The notes below the pieces were generated by a model. The model ran no database searches, was not told the origin of the DNA, and saw only the letters and a program-made list of their open reading frames with translations. Source: Ottowia sp. (lineage in GTDB: Bacteria > Pseudomonadota > Gammaproteobacteria > Burkholderiales > Burkholderiaceae_C). Taken from it: 64,000 nucleotides of DNA. Positions 16,626 to 25,400 of the stretch are shown piece after piece. The position numbers and the translations under genes were made by a program. The stretch covers positions 124,001 to 188,000 of the forward strand of contig NZ_JADJCO010000003.1 in assembly GCF_016703145.1 (NCBI RefSeq), read 5' to 3'. Every line of letters begins with the position of its first letter. The first letter of the stretch is position 1.

Positions 16626-16945
16626 GACGGCTCTCCCGGATGCAGGCGCGCGAACTCGCCGTGTTCGAAGGCGATGAAGGCGTCGATCATGGCGCGATAG
16701 GTGGCCTCGATCACGGCCTCGGGCGCGCCGTGGGCCCGCGCCATGGCCTTGACGCGATCGATGATGGCGTCGATGCGCGGCTGGTCGTGCACTTCGGTGG
16801 CGCGCTGCTTGATGCGCGCGGCCTGCGCCACGTAGGCGCCGCGCTCGGCCAGCAGCGGCACGATGCGCGCGTCCAGCGCGTCGATGTGGCGGCGCACGTC
16901 GGCCATGCTGTCGCAGTGTTGGATGGGGGCGGTCGTGGCGCTCAT
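16622..16945 (-). CDS. Chorismate mutase, AroQ class, monofunctional
   Basis: Predicted to convert chorismate to prephenate, the branch to phenylalanine and tyrosine. It has 107 residues, all-helical in character, with the family pattern MADVRRHIDALDARIVPLLAERGAYV (amino-terminal helix with the RxxID and LLxxR positions) and a second helix around RIDAIIDRVKAMA. The ATG at 16945 overlaps the trpE stop by four bases and has GGAGGGACT ahead of it. Its place between trpE and trpG is notable because the enzyme competes with TrpE/TrpG for chorismate. Cotranscription would let the cell balance the two branches, which is inference. Confidence 0.88.
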   Translation of the reverse strand: MSATTAPIQHCDSMADVRRHIDALDARIVPLLAERGAYVAQAARIKQRATEVHDQPRIDAIIDRVKAMARAHGAPEAVIEATYRAMIDAFIAFEHGEFARLHPGEPS

Positions 16946-18441
16946 TCCAGTCCCTCCTCGACCAGCTCGCTGGCGCGCAGCAGGGCGCGCGCCTTGTGCT
17001 CGGTCTCGCGCCATTCCATCTCGGGCACGCTGTCGGCCACCACGCCGGCGGCGGCCTGCACGTGCAGGGTCTGGTCCTTGACGATGGCGGTGCGGATGGC
17101 GATGGCCAGGTCCATGTCGCCGGCGTAGCTGATGTAGCCGCAGGCGCCGCCGTAGATGCCGCGCTTGACGGGCTCCAGCTGGTCGATCAGCTCCATGGCG
17201 TGCACCTTGGGCGCGCCGCTCAGCGTGCCGGCGGGGAAGGTGGCCTTGAGCACGTCCATGCCGGTCACGCCGTCCTTGAGCAGCCCCTCGACGTTGCTGA
17301 CGATGTGCATGACGTGGCTGTAGCGCTCCACGGCGAAGGCTTCGGTCACCTTCACGCTGCCGGTCCGGGCGATGCGGCCGATGTCATTGCGCGCCAGGTC
17401 GATCAGCATCACGTGCTCGGCGCGCTCTTTCGGGTCGTTGATCAGCTCCTGCTCGGTGGCCTTGTCGGCCTCGGGCGTGGCGCCGCGCGGACGGGTGCCG
17501 GCCAGCGGACGAATGGTGACCTTGGCGCCCTCGGGCGTGTGCTCCTGCCGCACCAGGATCTCGGGGCTGGCGCTGACCACGTGGAAGTCACCGAAATCGA
17601 AATAGATCATGTACGGCGACGGGTTGAGCGAGCGCACCGCGCGGTACAGCGACAGGGGCGATTCGGTGTAGCGCTTGCTGATGCGCTGGCCCACCTGCAC
17701 CTGCATGAAGTCGCCGGCGGCGATCAGGTCCTTGGCGCGCTGCACGGCGGCCAGGTAGTCGGCCTTGGCAAAACCGCGCTCGGCCGGGTGGCCCTGCGAA
17801 GCCTTCACCTGCGGCGCGCTGACCGAATAGCGCAACTGCTCGCGCAGGGTCTTCAGGCGCCGCTTGGCGGCGGTGTAGGCCTCGGGCTGCGCCGGGTCGG
17901 CGTAGACGATGAGGTACAGCTTGCCGGACAGGTTGTCGATGACGGCCAGCTCCTCGCAGTGCATCAGCAGGATGTCCGGCGTGCCCAGGGTGTCGGGCGG
18001 GCAGGTCTCCTCCAGCTTCTTCTCGATGTAGCGCACCACGTCGTAGCCGAAGTAGCCCGCCAGGCCGCCGCAAAAGCGCGGCAAGCCGGGGCGCAGCGCG
18101 ACCTTGAAACGCTTCTGGTAGGCCTCGACGGCATCCAGTGGGTTTCCATCGAGTGTCTCGGCCACGCGGCCGTCGGTCACCACCTCGGTGCGCGCGGCGT
18201 CGCCGAAGCCGCTGGCCCGCACGATGGTGCGCGCCGGCAGGCCGATGAAGCTGTAGCGGCCGAAACGCTCGCCGCCGATGACGGATTCGAACAGGAAGCT
18301 GTACCTGCCCCCGCCCTGCGTGGCCGCCAGCTTGAGGTACAGCGACAGCGGCGTCTCCAGGTCGGCGAACGCCTCGATCATGAGGGGAATGCGGTTGTAG
18401 CCCTGGCCGGCCAGGCTTTTGAATTCGAGTTCGGTGATCAC
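16942..18441 (-). CDS. trpE: Anthranilate synthase component I
   Basis: Chorismate-binding catalytic subunit that makes anthranilate with TrpG ammonia; 499 residues. Characteristic blocks are present: TIRPLAGTRPRG, ELINDPKERAEHVMLIDLAR followed by NDIGR, GTLSGAPKVHAMELID, and RGIYGGACGYISYAGDMDLA. The start is a GTG at 18441 (VITELEF), preceded by GGAGG. The frame is open upstream, but the conserved amino terminus begins here. The 118 bases between the leader peptide and this start contain a GC-rich hairpin, pointing to attenuation control. It is the first structural gene of the trp operon. Confidence 0.97.
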   Translation of the reverse strand: MITELEFKSLAGQGYNRIPLMIEAFADLETPLSLYLKLAATQGGGRYSFLFESVIGGERFGRYSFIGLPARTIVRASGFGDAARTEVVTDGRVAETLDGNPLDAVEAYQKRFKVALRPGLPRFCGGLAGYFGYDVVRYIEKKLEETCPPDTLGTPDILLMHCEELAVIDNLSGKLYLIVYADPAQPEAYTAAKRRLKTLREQLRYSVSAPQVKASQGHPAERGFAKADYLAAVQRAKDLIAAGDFMQVQVGQRISKRYTESPLSLYRAVRSLNPSPYMIYFDFGDFHVVSASPEILVRQEHTPEGAKVTIRPLAGTRPRGATPEADKATEQELINDPKERAEHVMLIDLARNDIGRIARTGSVKVTEAFAVERYSHVMHIVSNVEGLLKDGVTGMDVLKATFPAGTLSGAPKVHAMELIDQLEPVKRGIYGGACGYISYAGDMDLAIAIRTAIVKDQTLHVQAAAGVVADSVPEMEWRETEHKARALLRASELVEEGLE

Positions 18442-18529
18442 GGGAGTCGAGCCTCCGTCGCTCGGTGGCAGCGTGCCCTGCCGTTCATGCTTCCGGGGTG
18501 CGGCGTGCGTATCGCTTCGGCCGCGCTTC

Positions 18530-18546
18530 GCGCCCCTTGCGGGCGC
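18530..18546 (-). promoter_or_regulatory. Candidate trp attenuator hairpin
   Basis: Inverted repeat GCGCCC / GGGCGC with a 5-base loop, 13-29 bases after the leader-peptide stop and about 90 bases before trpE. No U-run follows it on the minus strand. If it terminates transcription it is not a textbook intrinsic terminator. Confidence 0.3.
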
Positions 18547-18558
18547 TGGTCTCACAAG

Positions 18559-18639
18559 TCAGCGCGCAGGCTTGCGCCAGGGCCAGGCCCCCTGGGCGGC
18601 GGGGCCCAGCGGCAATGCGAGGTTGCGGGAAGCGAACAT
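18559..18639 (-). CDS. trp operon leader peptide
   Basis: 26-codon open frame starting with ATG at 18639. It encodes MFASRNLALPLGP, then AAQGA, then Trp-Pro-Trp followed by RKPAR and a TGA. Two tryptophan codons separated by one proline codon close to the stop, directly upstream of trpE, are the hallmark of ribosome-mediated attenuation: stalling at Trp codons when charged tRNA-Trp is scarce changes the downstream RNA fold. It lies 117 bases before the trpE start. The interpretation rests on position and composition. The competing RNA structures were not calculated. Confidence 0.65.
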   Translation of the reverse strand: MFASRNLALPLGPAAQGAWPWRKPAR

Positions 18640-18849
18640 GGCGTGGAGTGTAGCAAATGCGGCCGGACCGCCGGGGTGGGGCGGACGCCCCCTTACGCGT
18701 TCATGGCCCCTGGCCGACAGCCGCGCGAGCCCTTGTCTTGCACGCCGCCAGCCGTGCGCGCGCTGCAATAGCGCTATCGGTGGCCTGGAACGGGTTTCTC
18801 CTCGCAGAACCGCTGTTTCCGGGGCGCCGCCCCACTCCGAGGAGCCCGC

Positions 18850-19752
18850 ATGCTCATCCGTATTGGCCACGACATCGAATGGGCGCTGGACAGCCCCACC
18901 ACCCTGATCGCCGCGCTCAGCGTGCACCCCTCGCGCGCGCAGGACCTGCTGCGGTCCGAGAAGCTGGTCGTGGAGCCGCCGCTGGTGCCACGCACCTTCC
19001 GCGACGAATTCGACAACATCAAGACGCGCCTGGAGGTGCCGGCGGGCGTGGCGCGCCTGCGCCTGCGCAGCCACGCCGTGGTGCGCGACAGCGGGCTGCC
19101 CGATCCGGTCTGGGCCAGCGCGCAGGCATCGCCCCTGGGCGAGTTGCCCACGCAAACGCTGGGCTTCCTGCTGCCCAGCCGCTATGGCGAGGTGGACAGC
19201 GAACTGATGAGCCTCGCCTGGCAGCGCTTCGGCCATGTGCCAGCCGGCTGGGCACGTGTGCAGGCCGTCTGCGACTACGTGCACGGCCACCTGCGCTTCG
19301 ACTACGCGCAGGCGCGCGCCAACCGCACCGCGCTGGACGCCTGGCGCGAAGGCGTGGGCGTGTGCCGCGACTTCGCGCACCTGGCGCTGACGCTGTGCCG
19401 CTGCCTGAACATGCCGGCCCGCTACGTGACTGGCTACCTGGGCGACATCGGCATCGCGCCCGTGCCGTCCCCGATGGACTTCTCGGCCTGGTTCGAGGTC
19501 TGGCTGGACGGCCGCTGGCACACCTTCGACGCGCGCCACAACACCCCGCGCATCGGCCGCGTGGCGATGGCGCGCGGCTGCGACGCGGCCGACGTGCCCA
19601 TCGCCATGAGCTTCGGCCGCTGCGTGCCGCTGCGCTTCGAGGTGGTGGCCGAGGAATACGTCGCCGCGCTCGCGGGCTCAGCCGTCCTCGCGGGCGCCGC
19701 CGCCGCCGCGAGGGCGCCCAGCGCTCACGCGCTGTCGGGCACAGCGACGTAG
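18850..19752 (+). CDS. Transglutaminase-like family protein
   Basis: Protein of 300 residues with a transglutaminase-like core fold. An amino-terminal beta-rich region (residues 1-110) precedes the core, where Cys172 sits in the motif GVGVCRDFAHLAL. The later part has WFEVWLDGRWHTFDARHN. In papain-like transglutaminase folds the catalytic histidine precedes Ala-Trp; here that position is Ser212 (FSAW). Activity is therefore uncertain, or another histidine serves. The final 25 residues are Ala-rich and probably disordered. No signal peptide is visible. It is divergent from the trp operon and convergent with the next gene, whose 3' end it overlaps by 28 bases. Such proteins are often annotated as cysteine proteases of unknown substrate. 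Confidence 0.85.
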   Translation: MLIRIGHDIEWALDSPTTLIAALSVHPSRAQDLLRSEKLVVEPPLVPRTFRDEFDNIKTRLEVPAGVARLRLRSHAVVRDSGLPDPVWASAQASPLGELPTQTLGFLLPSRYGEVDSELMSLAWQRFGHVPAGWARVQAVCDYVHGHLRFDYAQARANRTALDAWREGVGVCRDFAHLALTLCRCLNMPARYVTGYLGDIGIAPVPSPMDFSAWFEVWLDGRWHTFDARHNTPRIGRVAMARGCDAADVPIAMSFGRCVPLRFEVVAEEYVAALAGSAVLAGAAAAARAPSAHALSGTAT

Positions 19753-20681
19753 AACCACTCCTGCCCCACCTCCGCCTGGGGGTACGGAAACAGCACGCAG
19801 CCGTCCTCGGCCACCCTCAGGGGCTGGCCGTCGGCCCGCCAGGCGATCACGTCGCCGGCCTGCACGGTGTCGAAGCTGTGCCAGTCGCGCGCCAGCCGGT
19901 CGCCGGGCGACGCGCGCAGCACCACGCCGGTGAGCCGTGCCGCCGGGCCGGTGAAACGCGGCGGCGCCGGCACGTGCGCCATCCCCAGATGCGCCAGCGC
20001 ACCCAGCAGCGCGCGCCCGGCGACCTCGACCGCCTCGGGGTCCTCGTGCTGGCCGCATTCGATGGTGACGGCGTAGCCGCCCTGGCTGCGCATGTACTCG
20101 TTGGTGCCGATGCCGTCGTCGCCCGGCGGCTCGCCGCGGGCGCGGGCGGCGCGGTCGTAGACCTCCAGCCAGCCCTGCACCACCTGCCGCGCGCCCAAGG
20201 CGCGCGCCAGCGCCATCTCCTCGGCGGCGCGGGCGAAGGGCTCGCGCGGGCCGGCGTTGTCGCGCGGGCCGACCATGGCGAAGGGCTCGCCCGGCGTGTG
20301 GAAGGAGTGCAGATCCAGCAGCGCGTCGTGCGCCGCCAGCAGCGGCGCGAACTGGCGCGTGACGCGGTCCTCGTAGTCCCGCGGCTCGGGGCGCGGGACG
20401 AAGCGGCGGTTCAGGTTGCGCTCGCCGCCGCGCGTGTTCTGCCGGAAGGCGAGCGGATTGGCGACCGGCACCAGGGTCAGACGCCCGCGCGTGAGCGCCA
20501 GGCGGCCGTGCACCAGGTCGTCGGCGGCGCGCGCGATGGCCTGCGGGCCGCACACCTCGTTGCCGTGCACGGCGCCCAGCACGACGAGCGCGGGGCCCGG
20601 CGCCAGCGCGGCCCAGGTGTGCCAGTGCAGCACCTCGGGGTTGGCGATGGCGCGGTGGAGCAGGTCGTGGCCGCTGGTCAT
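19725..20681 (-). CDS. M14-type zinc carboxypeptidase / succinylglutamate desuccinylase-like protein
   Basis: Predicted cytoplasmic zinc amide hydrolase of 318 residues related to the aspartoacylase/AstE branch of the M14 family. Zinc ligands fit His39 and Glu42 (GAVHGNEVCG) and His125 (LLDLHSFH), with Glu208 (TIECGQH) as the likely catalytic base. The substrate motif NPLAFRQNTR is present. A carboxy-terminal beta domain of about 100 residues follows. The ATG overlaps the gph stop by four bases, so the two are cotranslated. The substrate cannot be deduced: there is no arginine-succinyl pathway nearby, so AstE activity should not be assumed. Confidence 0.8.
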   Translation of the reverse strand: MTSGHDLLHRAIANPEVLHWHTWAALAPGPALVVLGAVHGNEVCGPQAIARAADDLVHGRLALTRGRLTLVPVANPLAFRQNTRGGERNLNRRFVPRPEPRDYEDRVTRQFAPLLAAHDALLDLHSFHTPGEPFAMVGPRDNAGPREPFARAAEEMALARALGARQVVQGWLEVYDRAARARGEPPGDDGIGTNEYMRSQGGYAVTIECGQHEDPEAVEVAGRALLGALAHLGMAHVPAPPRFTGPAARLTGVVLRASPGDRLARDWHSFDTVQAGDVIAWRADGQPLRVAEDGCVLFPYPQAEVGQEWFYVAVPDSA

Positions 20682-21421
20682 CGGGGCATGGCTTCCTTTG
20701 CCATGCCATTGTGCCGCGCGGCGGGCAGGCCTGCCGCCAATTCGGCCAGGCTGTCGAAATGGCCGTCGGCGTCCACCTCGTCCACCGGCCGGCCGTGGTT
20801 GTAGCCGTAGCGCATCAGCGCCACCGGGCAGCCGGCGGCGCGGGCGGCGGCGGCGTCGTTGCTGGAGTCGCCGATCATCAGCGCCTGCGCGGGCGCCACG
20901 CCCAGGGCGCGGCAGGTTTCGCGCAGCGGCAGCGGGTCGGGTTTCTTGCGCGCGAAGCTGTCGCCGCCGAACACGGGGCCGAAGAAGCCGTCCAGCCCCT
21001 TGGCGGCCAGCAGCGGCCGGGCGAACGCGAGCGGCTTGTTGGTCAGGCAGGCCAGCGGCAGGCCACGCGCCCGCAGCGCCCGCAGGCCCTCCAGCACGCC
21101 GGGGTAGACGCGGCTGTGCTGGCCGTTGATGCGCCGGTAGGCGGCCTGGTAGTGCTGCCAGGCGGTGCGCAGCAGGTCGTCGCCGACTTCGTTTTCTATA
21201 GCGGTTGGCACAGCATGGACGCCGGCCAGGGCCGATTTTATCAGGTGCTCGGAGCCCTTGCCCACCATGCGCGCGATGGCGTCCCGCGCCAGCGGCGGAC
21301 GGCCGAGCGCGCGCAGCATGGCGCCGAGCGCGGCCTCGAAGTCGCCCAGCGTATCGACCATGGTGCCGTCGAGATCGAGGATGCAGGCAGCGATGGGCTG
21401 GCCAAACTTGGGGATCGACAC
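20678..21421 (-). CDS. gph: Phosphoglycolate phosphatase (HAD superfamily)
   Basis: Dephosphorylates 2-phosphoglycolate, a by-product of DNA repair and oxygenase reactions; 247 residues. HAD motifs are intact: DLDGTMVDT at residues 16-24 (nucleophile Asp), LTNKP (motif II), KKPDPLPL (motif III lysine) and GDSSNDA (motif IV). Residues 59-77, in the cap region, are encoded by a copy of the short interspersed repeat inserted in frame (KSALAGVHAVPTAIENE). It lies downstream of rpe on the same strand, the usual rpe-gph pairing, with another repeat copy in the spacer. Confidence 0.93.
   Translation of the reverse strand: MSIPKFGQPIAACILDLDGTMVDTLGDFEAALGAMLRALGRPPLARDAIARMVGKGSEHLIKSALAGVHAVPTAIENEVGDDLLRTAWQHYQAAYRRINGQHSRVYPGVLEGLRALRARGLPLACLTNKPLAFARPLLAAKGLDGFFGPVFGGDSFARKKPDPLPLRETCRALGVAPAQALMIGDSSNDAAAARAAGCPVALMRYGYNHGRPVDEVDADGHFDSLAELAAGLPAARHNGMAKEAMPR
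21192..21245 (+). repeat. Short interspersed repeat, copy 5 (inside gph)
   Basis: Plus-strand copy: TTTCTATAGCGGTTGGCACA, then GCATGGACGCCGGCCAGGGC, CGATTTTATCAG. It is entirely within gph and keeps the reading frame. Confidence 0.6.
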
Positions 21422-21431
21422 GGTTATTTTC

Positions 21432-21489
21432 TGATGAAATCAGGCTGTAGCCAGTGCCGATATTGCGCCGACAGCTATTATTTTTGTAG
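21432..21489 (-). repeat. Short interspersed repeat, copy 6 (gph-rpe spacer)
   Basis: Minus-strand copy: CTACAAAAATAATAGCTGTC, GGCGCAATATCGGCACTGGC, TACAGCCTGATTTCATCAG. Its first bases provide the TAA stop codon of rpe. Confidence 0.75.
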
Positions 21490-22161
21490 TTCCCGGCGCA
21501 TCTCGCCAATCACCGCCGCGTAGTCGGGCTGACCGAAGATGGCGCTGCCGGCGACGAAGGTGTCGGCCCCGGCGTCGGCCACGCGGCGGATGTTGGCCGC
21601 CTTGATACCGCCGTCCACCTCCAGGCGGATGTCACGGCCCGAGGCGTCGATGCGCCGGCGTGCCGCCTCGATCTTGCGCAGCGCGCCGTCGATGAAGGAC
21701 TGGCCGCCAAAGCCGGGGTTGACGCTCATGATCAGGATCAGGTCGATGTCGTCGATCAGCCAGTCGAGCACATCCAGCGGCGCGGCCGGGTTGAACACCA
21801 GCCCGGCCTGGCAGCCCGCCGCCTTGATGGCCTGCACGCTGCGGTGCGCGTGCGGGCTGGCGTCGGGGTGGAAGCTGATCAGGTCGGCGCCGGCCTGGGC
21901 GAAGGCCTGCGCCAGCGCGTCCACCGGCTGCACCATCATGTGCACGTCCAGCGGCACGGGGCGGCCGTCGGGCGTGCGGGCGTGCGGCTGGATGGCCTGG
22001 CAGATCATGGGGCCGAAGGTGAGGTTGGGCACGTAATGGTTGTCCATCACGTCGAAGTGAATCCAGTCGGCGCCGGCGGCGATGACGTTCCGCACCTCCT
22101 CGCCCAGGCGGGCGAAGTCAGCCGAGAGGATGGAGGGCGCGATGCGGTAGGTGGTGCTCAT
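21478..22161 (-). CDS. rpe: Ribulose-phosphate 3-epimerase
   Basis: Interconverts ribulose-5-phosphate and xylulose-5-phosphate in the pentose phosphate and Calvin-type pathways; 227 residues, normal length. Barrel motifs are in order: APSILSADFARLGEE, IHFDVMDNHYVPNLTFGP, LDVHMMVQP, MSVNPGFGGQSF and LEVDGGI. The last codons (ELQK) and the stop fall at the boundary of a repeat copy, so the carboxy terminus may have been slightly altered by it. Paired with gph downstream. Confidence 0.96.
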   Translation of the reverse strand: MSTTYRIAPSILSADFARLGEEVRNVIAAGADWIHFDVMDNHYVPNLTFGPMICQAIQPHARTPDGRPVPLDVHMMVQPVDALAQAFAQAGADLISFHPDASPHAHRSVQAIKAAGCQAGLVFNPAAPLDVLDWLIDDIDLILIMSVNPGFGGQSFIDGALRKIEAARRRIDASGRDIRLEVDGGIKAANIRRVADAGADTFVAGSAIFGQPDYAAVIGEMRRELQK

Positions 22162-22362
22162 GGCGCGCGATTGTCGCGCAGGCGGCCGCCGCTGGCGGGC
22201 GTGGCGCCGCTGGCGCTTCAGGTTCCTCGGCCTTTGCCCTGGCCGTTGGCGCTTCCGCTCCCATTGCCTTGGCCGTTGCCGTTGCTGGCCTCGTTGCCGT
22301 TACCGCCGCCACCAGAGGCTGGCCCGCTGGCGCTACCCCGCGTGCCCGGCCGGAGGAATCAG

Positions 22363-22392
22363 AAAAAAAGGCCTGCCCCTTCAGGCAGGCCC
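22363..22392 (-). terminator. Rho-independent terminator of the DUF11 gene
   Basis: On the minus strand GGCCTGCC and its complement GGCAGGCC form a strong stem with a short loop, followed by seven T residues, 30 bases after the stop codon. Confidence 0.85.
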
Positions 22393-22421
22393 TCACTGAG
22401 TGACCGACGTCACCCATGGGA

Positions 22422-25400
22422 TCAGTCGGGACCCCGCAGACTGTTGCGGCGGATCAGCCAGGTGAGCGCCGCCAGCAACGCGGTCAGCAGCATCAAGGCC
22501 CACTGGGTCAGTGTGGGAACCGGAGTCACCGCCGGCGCCGCCGTGTTGTCGGTCACCGTGACCGTGGCCGTGCACGGGTTCTCCTCCCCAGTGCAGCGCG
22601 GGTCGCCCGCCGTCGCCTTGACGTTGTTGACGACGTCGGCGGTGTTGGTCTTCGTCACCGTCAGGGTGGCCACCGTGACGTCCGCCGCGCCCGCCGCCAC
22701 GCCCGTGGCGGAAGTGCAGCTCACCGTCGTGGTGCTGCCGTCACCCGTCAGCGGCAGCGCCGGGCTGGGCGTGCAGGTGAAGCCCGAGCCGTTGTCGATC
22801 GCCGTCACCTTCACGCCCACCGGGATGGTGTCCACCACCGTGGTCGGGTCGGTGGTGGCCGCCGGGCCGCTGTTGCTGGCCTTGAGCGTGTACGTGAAGC
22901 TGTCGCCCTTGGCGGCCTGCGCCACGCTGGCCTCCTTTTTCAGCGTCAGGTTCAGCGCCGTCGGCAAGTCGCCGCAGGCGGTGGCCGCGCTGCTGCCTGG
23001 GGGCGTGGTGCCGGTGAGATTGCCCGTGATGGTGGCGGTGTTGAACGCGCCGTTGTTCGGCGTCGCTGGGTCGGTGCAGCTCAGGTCGGCCGCCGCCGCG
23101 CTGGTGGTGAAGGTGATCGCCACGGTGTAGGTGTGCGTTTTACCCGGCTTGAGCGTGAGATTGCTCGCGCTGACCTGGCTGACGTTGCCGTTCCCTGACG
23201 CCGGGTCAACGGCCGTCCCGACGCTGTCGGGGTCGGCGTTGCCGACCACCGCCACGGCCCAGCCATTCAGCGTGATGCCCGTGGCCGGAAACGCGGGGGT
23301 GTCGGTCAGGGTGTAGGTGCCGTCGGCGGTGCCGTTGTTGCGCACCGTCACCGTGTACGTCGCCGTGTACTGGTTGCCGCTGGGCGGCGTGTTGACACTG
23401 GCGATCACTGGCGCGCCCTTGAGCACCGTCAGGTTGGGCTTGCTGTTGTCGGTCACCTCCACCGAGGCCTTGCACGGGTTCTGTTCTCCCGTGCAGCGCG
23501 GGTCGCCCGCCGTGGCGGTGGCCGTGTTGGTGATGTTGGACGTGTTGGTCTTCTTCACCGTCAGCGTGGCCACGGGAACGCCCGTCGCCCCGGCCGCCAC
23601 GCCCGCGGTGGAGGTGCAGGAAACCGTCGTGGTACTGCCATCACCTGTCAGCGGCGGCCCCGCGCTGGCTGCGCAGGTGAAGCCCGAGCCGTTTGTGATC
23701 GACTGCACTTCAATGCCCACCGGGATGACGTCCACCACCGTGGTCGGGTTGGTGGTCGCCACCGGGCCGCTGTTGCTGGCCGTGAGCGTGTAGGTGAAGC
23801 TGTCGCCGTTGGCGGCCTGCGCCACGCTGGCGGTCTTGCCCAGCGTCAGGTTCAGCGCCGCCGGCACGGGGCCGCAGCCACTCGCGCTGGCGCTGGCGCT
23901 GCCGGTGATCGACGCGGTGTTGAACGCGCCGTTGCGCGGTTCCCCGGTGCACGTCAGGTTGGTGGCCGCCGCGCTGGTGGTGAAGGTGATCGTCACGGTG
24001 TAGGTGTGCGTCGCGCCCACCGGGATCGCGACGTCCGTCGCGCTGATCTGGCCGGAGGGGCTGTTGGGGTTCAGCGCGCCATTGACCGTGCCGCCGCTGG
24101 TCACCACGGCCCAGGCGTTCAGCGTGACGTTCGGCGAGAAGGCCGGCGTGTCGCTCAGGGTGTAGGTGCCATCGGCCGTGCCCGTGCTGTTCGACACCGT
24201 CACCGTGTACGTCGCCGTGTACTGGTTGCCGCTGGGCGGCGTGTTGACGCTGGCGATCGCCGGTGTGGACTTGGCCACGGTCACTTTGGGCGCCACGATG
24301 GTGTCGGTGTCGGTGGAGGTGCAGGGGGTGCCCACGGTGCAGCCGCCACCGCTGGTCACGCTGGCCGTGTTCACCGCATCGGTGCCGGCCTCGCCGGTCA
24401 CGTTGGCGTTCACCGTGAAGCGCACGCTGCCGTTCGCGGGCACCGTGACGCCCGTGCAGCCGGCGATGGTGCAACTGCCGATGTCGGCCGGGTTGACCTT
24501 GGTGATGGCTGTGATCGACAGCCCGGTCGCCAGGCTGTCGGTCCAGTTCACGCCGGTGGCCGGTGCGTCGCCCGAGTTGTGGATGGTCACCGTGTAGGTG
24601 GTGGTGCCGCCCGCCAGCACCGTGCTGGTGTCGTTGCTCTTGCTCACCGTCAGGCTCGACTGCGCGATCGGCGTGGTCGATGTCGAGCTGTTGTTGCCCA
24701 GGTCGGGATCAGGCGTGGTCGTCGTCGTCGTCGCGGTGTTGACAAGGCTGCCGGTCGCGTTGTCGCCCAGCGTGCCGCTGATGGTGTAAGTGCGGGTGGC
24801 GTTGGGCGCCAGCGTGCCGAAGTTGCAATTCACGGTCTGACTGGCGATCGAGCACGAGCCGGCATTGGCGCCGCCCAGCGACAGGCCGGTGACCGAGCCG
24901 GGCACGGCGTCGGCGGTGGTGACGTTGACCGCGTCGGACGGGCCGTTGTTCTTCACCGTGATGCTCCAGCTCACGCTCTGGCCAGGCACCGCCGGGTTGC
25001 TGGATGCCAGCAACTTGGTGATCTGCACGTCCGCCGACGGCGCCAGCGTCAGGGTGCTGGTGGCGCTGTTGTTGCTCAGGTTCGGGTCGGCCGGATCGCC
25101 TGGCGACCCGATCGTCGCCGTGTTCACCAGATTGCCGGTGGCGCTGGCACTGACGTTCGCCAACACCGTGTAGGTGATGGTGCTGCCCACCGGCATGTCC
25201 ACCGTGGCGCTGATGCTGCCGCTGCCGTTGGCGGCGAAGCCGCTGGCGCCGCCGGCGCCCACGGCCGTCCAGGTCGCGCTGGCGATGCCCGGGGGCAGGG
25301 TGTCGGAAATCGTCGCGCCGACGACAGGGTCGGGGCCGGCGTTCGTCGCCACGATGGTCCACGTCACCTGCTGGCCCGGAACCGCCTGGCCGGACGGGGG

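Noticed and set aside
18647..18675. Sigma-70 promoter for the trp leader (TACACT box)
   Set aside because: A passable -10 box exists just before the leader start, but no -35 hexamer is found at the right distance and the transcript would begin almost at the start codon.
19725..20681. astE (succinylglutamate desuccinylase)
   Set aside because: Zinc-hydrolase motifs fit the wider family, but no other ast genes are nearby, so the specific name is not justified.
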